In this document: piece by piece, positions 13,097 to 16,323 of the stretch
Numbering within the stretch: position 1 is the stretch's first letter
Layout: every line of letters begins with the position of its first letter
NCBI GenBank assembly: GCA_900770605.1
Contig: CAAGKS010000105.1
Location: 1-16,323, forward strand
From: Clostridia bacterium
GTDB lineage: Bacteria > Bacillota > Clostridia > Oscillospirales > CAG-272
Length of the DNA stretch: 16,323 nucleotides
Reading direction: 5' to 3'
Notes under the pieces: model-generated
Told to the model about the DNA's origin: nothing
The model's input: only the letters and a program-made list of their open reading frames with translations
The model's database searches: none
Position numbers and translations under genes: made by a program

Positions 13097-14866
13097 ATGG
13101 GAAAGGCTAACAGAATCAGAAATAAGAGAGCTTCTGCGGCGCTCAATAACTCAATTAAGCCCGCAAAGAAAAACGAGGGAATGCCCACGTGGGCGATAAA
13201 TCTTATCGCTATCGCGATAACGGCTTTCGTTATTATCACGGTAACGCTCAGCTTGCTTTCGGCAAACGGCGTATTCGGACGTATGCAGACTGCTATGTCC
13301 AGTGACAACTTCCGTGTAAACTCAAACGTTATGAGATATTTTTACAGTGAGGCTGCAAGCAACGCAGGCAGCACTGCTACTGTTGATCAGGTAATAGCCG
13401 CAGTCAAGAGTGACGTAAAGACCATGCTCGCTCTGTGTGAGGAAGCTCACAAGAGAGGCATTGAGCTTGACGAAGAGGACGAGGCAAACATCGATCTTCA
13501 GATCCAGATGTATGAGCTTTACGCTCAGTATTACGGATACAGCTCCACAAATAGCTTTATCTCCGCTTCCTTCGGTAAGGGCGTGACCAAGACCGATATC
13601 AAGAAGGCGCTCTCTCTTGAAGCGCTTGCCGCTAAGTGCGGAACAGTACTTACCGACGAGATCCTTGAAAAGATCACAAGCGGTGAGATAGACGCAAAAT
13701 ATCTCGATAATAAGAATGATTACGATATCGCAGATTACGCGAAGTACACCTTCAAGGTAACTTACGCGGACGCTGCTGAGGCAGTTCTCGGAAAGAGCAC
13801 GTATACCAAGGAAGAAGAGACCGAGAATGCAGAGGCTATCCTTGCAAAGTTCAAGGAGCTCGTAGAGGAGGCTAAGGCTAATGCCAAGGCGTTCAACGAG
13901 ATCGCAACCGTTGAGGAGCTCAAGGCATACATAATCGACAAGGAAGTTGAGGGTGTGTATGACGATGAGTACACCGAATACTTCAAGAATGAAGACGACG
14001 ATACCGTACCGCTCAAGGAGAGACCCACAACTGAGGATCTCGAGACCATCCGCACAGAAGCTATCGCTCACCTCAAGACACTTCTTAAGGAAAATAAGAA
14101 GTATGAGGAAGTATCCGTTGAGAACACCGAGGAGAAGAACGCTACCGTCTTTGGTGTAACCGTTACCGCAGCTTATGCAGAGGCATTTGAGGAGATCATG
14201 GCTACCGCATACTCCAGCGCAAAGACCGTAGTTTCCAAGTACTTCGTTGAAGGCGGCAAGTACAGCGATTCCGATAAGGGCGTTAAGTGGGTATTCGAGG
14301 AAGGCGAGAATGCTCGCAAGGACGGAGACGTTACCACCTTTGAAGAGGGTGACGGCGCAAACGGCGCAGAATTCCCCGAGGAAGCTTCCAAGCTCAAGAG
14401 CTTCAGCGTTACCGCATTCCGTTGCGTGAAGTCCAGATACAAGAACGAGACTCTCACACGTGAGCTCGGCGTAATGCTGTTCTCCACCAAGAGCGCGGCT
14501 GAGGCTGCTATTGCAAAGCTTACCGCAGGTATGACGCTTGAGCAGTTCGAGGCAATTTGCACTGAGCTGACAGGTACTTACAGACACTACGAGAACTACG
14601 TAGAGGGTCAGGCAAGCTCTGATGTATTTGACGAGTGGGTATTCGATGCGGCAACCGTTGTTGGCGGATTTACCGCTACTCCCATCGAGGTTACCAAGGA
14701 TAAGACCTATGCAGTTGCTATTTACGCGGCTGACAAGGAGGCTATCTGGTATCTCGACGTAAGATCCGACATTCTTGACGAGACTTACGATGCAACCGTT
14801 AAGGCTCTTGAAAACACCTACACTATCAAGGCAAACGATAAGGTAATTGCAAAGATCGGCGCGTAA
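13097..14866 (+). CDS. Membrane-anchored PrsA/SurA-like protein with degenerate parvulin region
   Basis: The 589-residue protein has a basic N-terminal cytoplasmic segment (1-28) and one membrane helix (about 32-54), with no lipobox, so the bulk should lie outside the membrane. Residues 71-190 form a helical SurA_N-like region (NVMRYFYSEA, YAQYYGYSSTNSF, LEALAAKCGTVLTDE). Residues 210-380 are acidic, lysine-rich helices. The pattern GVKWVFEEGENARKDGDVTT (395-414), then TRELGVMLFSTK (454-465), MTLEQFEAI (479-487) and FDEWVFDA (511-518), resembles the PpiC-type proteins of Clostridia, where the parvulin core is HILV...F. The usual catalytic His is not evident, so chaperone rather than isomerase activity is likelier. 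Codon use is biased to AAG, GAG and ATC, suggesting high expression. The specific clients are unknown. Confidence 0.65.
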   Translation: MGKANRIRNKRASAALNNSIKPAKKNEGMPTWAINLIAIAITAFVIITVTLSLLSANGVFGRMQTAMSSDNFRVNSNVMRYFYSEAASNAGSTATVDQVIAAVKSDVKTMLALCEEAHKRGIELDEEDEANIDLQIQMYELYAQYYGYSSTNSFISASFGKGVTKTDIKKALSLEALAAKCGTVLTDEILEKITSGEIDAKYLDNKNDYDIADYAKYTFKVTYADAAEAVLGKSTYTKEEETENAEAILAKFKELVEEAKANAKAFNEIATVEELKAYIIDKEVEGVYDDEYTEYFKNEDDDTVPLKERPTTEDLETIRTEAIAHLKTLLKENKKYEEVSVENTEEKNATVFGVTVTAAYAEAFEEIMATAYSSAKTVVSKYFVEGGKYSDSDKGVKWVFEEGENARKDGDVTTFEEGDGANGAEFPEEASKLKSFSVTAFRCVKSRYKNETLTRELGVMLFSTKSAAEAAIAKLTAGMTLEQFEAICTELTGTYRHYENYVEGQASSDVFDEWVFDAATVVGGFTATPIEVTKDKTYAVAIYAADKEAIWYLDVRSDILDETYDATVKALENTYTIKANDKVIAKIGA

Positions 14867-14882
14867 GCGTCAGCTATAAAGA

Positions 14883-14912
14883 AAATGCCGCGGAAGTTTT
14901 TTCGCGGCATTT
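14883..14912 (+). terminator. Hairpin after the PrsA-like gene (partial terminator)
   Basis: A perfect 10-bp stem AAATGCCGCG (14883-14892) with CGCGGCATTT (14903-14912) begins 17 bases after the stop. The T-run lies mostly in the loop, and only TTTCTT follows the stem. It may be a weak terminator or a 3'-stabilising hairpin that lets some transcription into the next gene. Confidence 0.6.
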
Positions 14913-14952
14913 CTTGAAATTTGAAATATTTATGTAACGAGAGAGGTACGAT

Positions 14953-15594
14953 ATGGTGCTGGAGGTTAAAAAATCGACGGTGGCTTACCGTTGTCCTGCG
15001 TGCGGCGCAGGAGTTATGAGCGCTGTGGATACGTTTGGACTGAACGCCGATATGATAAGACTTAAATGCGACTGCGGCGGCAGTGAGATGACTATTACGC
15101 GTTACGGCGCGGATAAGGTGAGATTTACCGTTCCGTGCATACTTTGCCCCAAGCCGCACAACTATACGGTCAGCACGAACGTATTTTTCGGCAAGGAGAT
15201 GTTCGTTCTGCCGTGCCCCTATTCAGATATAAATATTGCGATGATGGGCGAGAGCAATCACGTCAAGGCGGAGCTTTCGCGCACGGAGCTTGAGCTTTTG
15301 GATCTGCTTGAAAAGAGCGGACTTGATAGCTTTGCTGCCTTGCAGGGAAGCGAGCAGGAGCTGAGCGATCCGCAGATCGTTGAGATCGTGTCTTATATGA
15401 TCAAGGAGCTTGACGAGGAGGGCAAGATCAAGTGCCGATGCGCCGAGGGCGTTGAGGGGGATTATGAGCTTGAATTTTTGCAGGAGGGAATTCGTATAAG
15501 CTGTAAAAATTGCGGCGCGGAGAAGACTATTGAGACCGCTTCCTTGATACAGGCTTATGAGTTTATCAATACCGATCTGCTTGAGCTTGAATAA
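14953..15594 (+). CDS. Cysteine-rich zinc-ribbon protein of unknown function
   Basis: A 213-residue soluble protein with no signal peptide or membrane helix. Cysteines are arranged in pairs: Cys14/Cys17 with Cys39/Cys41 (first ribbon), Cys62/Cys65 with Cys88 (an incomplete-looking second set), and Cys161/Cys163 with Cys184/Cys187 (C-terminal ribbon). Between them is a helical acidic segment (about 104-155) rich in Glu and Leu. The segments VAYRCPACGAGVMSA and FFGKEMFVLPCPYSD look like a family conserved in Clostridia, but I cannot name a function. GAGAGGT lies just upstream of the ATG at 14953. No promoter is evident in the 86-base gap, so it may be expressed by read-through from the PrsA-like gene. 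Metal binding is the only property the sequence supports; nucleic-acid binding is possible. Confidence 0.75.
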   Translation: MVLEVKKSTVAYRCPACGAGVMSAVDTFGLNADMIRLKCDCGGSEMTITRYGADKVRFTVPCILCPKPHNYTVSTNVFFGKEMFVLPCPYSDINIAMMGESNHVKAELSRTELELLDLLEKSGLDSFAALQGSEQELSDPQIVEIVSYMIKELDEEGKIKCRCAEGVEGDYELEFLQEGIRISCKNCGAEKTIETASLIQAYEFINTDLLELE

Positions 15595-15639
15595 CCTCGG
15601 GCTTTCTCAAAATACAAAAAAATATTTTGTTGAAAACAG

Positions 15640-15668
15640 TTGACAGAAGGCGTTTTTTTGTGTATAAT
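15640..15668 (+). promoter_or_regulatory. Consensus sigma-A promoter of the AbrB-type gene
   Basis: Perfect TTGACA (15640-15645) and TATAAT (15663-15668) with a 17-base spacer. Just downstream are a hairpin CGTGC-TACG-GCACG (15674-15687) and a palindrome TTTCGCGAAA (15688-15697). These may be leader structure or an operator for autoregulation. Confidence 0.9.
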
Positions 15669-15712
15669 CAAATCGTGCTACGGCACGTTTCGCGAAAAAT
15701 TATCACGAAAAT

Positions 15713-15722
15713 AAGGGGGTGA
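15713..15722 (+). promoter_or_regulatory. Ribosome binding site that decides the AbrB-type start
   Basis: AAGGGGGTGA ends six bases before TTG at 15729 and directly touches GTG at 15723. The spacing favours TTG. Confidence 0.55.
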
Positions 15723-15728
15723 GTGGCT

Positions 15729-15974
15729 TTGAAATCTACCGGTGTGGTTAGAAAGGTCGATGAATTGGGAAGAATAGTTCTCCCTATTGAGATCAGAAAG
15801 GTACTCGATATTAAACAGAAGGATGCGATTGAGATTTTTACTGACGGAGATAAGATAATTCTCCAGAAGTATCAACCGGCATGCGTATTTTGCAATAATA
15901 CAGACGACGTTGTTTATTTCAGCGGCAAGCGTGTGTGCGCAGCGTGCATAAACTTGCTTAAAGAACAGATCTGA
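15729..15974 (+). CDS. AbrB/SpoVT-type transcriptional regulator with zinc-knuckle tail
   Basis: An 81-residue DNA-binding protein. Residues 1-48 are the swapped-hairpin AbrB domain: KSTGVVRKVDELGRIVLPIE, then IRKVLDIKQKDAIEIFTDGD and KIILQKY. The C-terminal part has two cysteine pairs, Cys52/Cys55 (CVFC) and Cys70/Cys73 (CAAC), likely one zinc site. This differs from the Bacillus AbrB C-terminal dimerisation domain but suits Clostridia relatives. Two starts are possible: GTG at 15723, which adds Met-Ala, and TTG at 15729. TTG gives the family-typical MKSTG start and the better ribosome-binding spacing. AbrB-type proteins usually control transition-phase or stress genes and often their own promoter. 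It is preceded by a consensus promoter and followed by the repeat. Targets are unknown. Confidence 0.9.
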   Translation: MKSTGVVRKVDELGRIVLPIEIRKVLDIKQKDAIEIFTDGDKIILQKYQPACVFCNNTDDVVYFSGKRVCAACINLLKEQI

Positions 15975-15982
15975 TTTAGGAC

Positions 15983-16046
15983 TGCGAGGGGACGCGCTTA
16001 CTTTTTTCGAGAAAAAAGTAAGCAAAAAAGCTTCCAACTAAATAAG
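15983..16046 (+). repeat. Modular intergenic repeat, first modules of the right-edge copy
   Basis: GCGAGGGGACGCG (15984-15996) is followed by the perfect hairpin GCTTACTTTTTT-CGAG-AAAAAAGTAAGC (15996-16023), then GCAAAAAAGCTTCC and AACTAAATAAG (16022-16046). The same order, inverted, occurs at 4798-4843. The last module also occurs at 48-72 and 4699-4722. The hairpin starts 22 bases after the AbrB-type stop and may end that transcript. Confidence 0.85.
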
Positions 16047-16059
16047 AAATAAAGCATTA

Positions 16060-16110
16060 TTGGTGGAGTAGCCGTTTTCATTTCGGATACTCCACCAACT
16101 TTATTTTATT
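16060..16110 (+). terminator. Terminator hairpin module downstream of the AbrB-type gene
   Basis: An 11-bp stem TTGGTGGAGTA (16060-16070) with TACTCCACCAA (16088-16098), followed by CTTTATTTTATT. It is nearly identical to the hairpin at 4732-4778, including the loop core GCCGTTTT. Confidence 0.8.
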
Positions 16111-16137
16111 CATTTTTCACTCTTTAAAGTTTTTGAT

Positions 16138-16186
16138 CAAACTTTTTTCTAAAAAGTTTGCAGGTTCTAAGGGCGGCGCCCTTAGC
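16138..16186 (+). repeat. Paired hairpin module shared with the left window edge
   Basis: The hairpin CAAACTTTTT-TCT-AAAAAGTTTG (16138-16160) is followed by the palindrome CTAAGGGCG-G-CGCCCTTAG (16167-16185). Bases 16151-16186 match 1-36 at 34 of 36 positions. Confidence 0.85.
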
Positions 16187-16323
16187 CGCTCTCCGTAGAG
16201 AGCGGAACACCTCCTGCGGTCAGGGGAGTCTGAGGCAGAGCCTCAGCCGCCGTCCGCAGACGGCGGAACACCCCTGCTTGTTCTCAGGGCGTTGCCCTGA
16301 AACCCACACGCTTTTTTGTGGCT
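16186..16323 (+). repeat. Two tandem ~60-base two-hairpin units (right window edge)
   Basis: Unit 1: stem CCGCTCTC/GAGAGCGG (16186-16193 with 16198-16205), linker AACACCTCCTGC, stem CTGAGGC/GCCTCAG (16230-16236 with 16240-16246). Unit 2: stem CCGCCGTC/GACGGCGG (16247-16254 with 16259-16266), linker AACACCCCTGC, stem TCAGGGC/GCCCTGA (16284-16290 with 16294-16300). A weaker CCACA/TGTGG pairing follows (16304-16320). There is no credible gene from 15975 to the window end (349 bases); all of it is repeat or terminator. Confidence 0.8.

Noticed and set aside
13322..14587. Long minus-strand open frame (421 codons) opposite the PrsA-like gene
   Set aside because: It is a shadow of a codon-biased gene; its Leu/Cys-rich product matches no family I know, and there is no ribosome binding site.
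16186..16323. CRISPR array
   Set aside because: The units are paired hairpins with varying arms and only two copies, without constant repeats or unique spacers, and no cas gene is near.

Overview
The window looks like chromosomal DNA from an anaerobic, low-oxygen gut or rumen-type member of the Clostridia (Firmicutes). The basis is as follows: strong Gram-positive Shine-Dalgarno sites; near-consensus sigma-A promoters, almost all with a 17-base spacer; an RNase J; a Clostridia-type AbrB regulator with a zinc-binding tail; an oxygen-sensitive indolepyruvate:ferredoxin oxidoreductase; and small conserved-looking proteins of a Clostridia type. No rRNA, tRNA, CRISPR array, transposase or phage gene is visible. 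The genus cannot be fixed from the sequence alone.

Left part (1-4650). The window opens inside an intergenic repeat and a terminator. A minus-strand CofE-like gamma-glutamyl ligase gene (118-1311) follows, then a minus-strand MntP-type manganese exporter (1437-2039); each has its own promoter. Divergent from mntP is a plus-strand operon: glutamate 5-kinase proB, an endonuclease III that overlaps it by 4 bases, and a ROK-family sugar kinase, ending in a strong hairpin terminator.

Middle part (4798-10550). A four-gene minus-strand operon reads acyl-CoA ligase, sodium:solute symporter, iorA, iorB. Together these could import an aryl- or other carboxylic acid, activate it to its CoA thioester, and join it to or split it from CO2 with ferredoxin. 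That would be a route between aryl acids and aromatic 2-oxo acids/amino acids. The direction and substrate are inferred. The last gene, iorB, runs into an intergenic repeat, which supplies its final ~18 codons and its stop.

Right part (10646-15974). A small membrane-anchored protein precedes RNase J, which has its own consensus promoter and a hairpin-rich leader of about 230 bases. After it come a large membrane-anchored PrsA/SurA-like protein with a degenerate parvulin region, a cysteine-rich zinc-ribbon protein of unknown function, and a short AbrB/SpoVT-type regulator with a zinc-knuckle tail.

The most distinctive feature is a family of modular, hairpin-rich intergenic repeats found at the 3' ends of transcription units (1-72, 4652-4782, 4798-4870 inverted, 15983-16323). 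Modules are shared between copies but combined differently, and the right-edge copy carries two tandem units whose hairpin arms differ in sequence yet remain paired.
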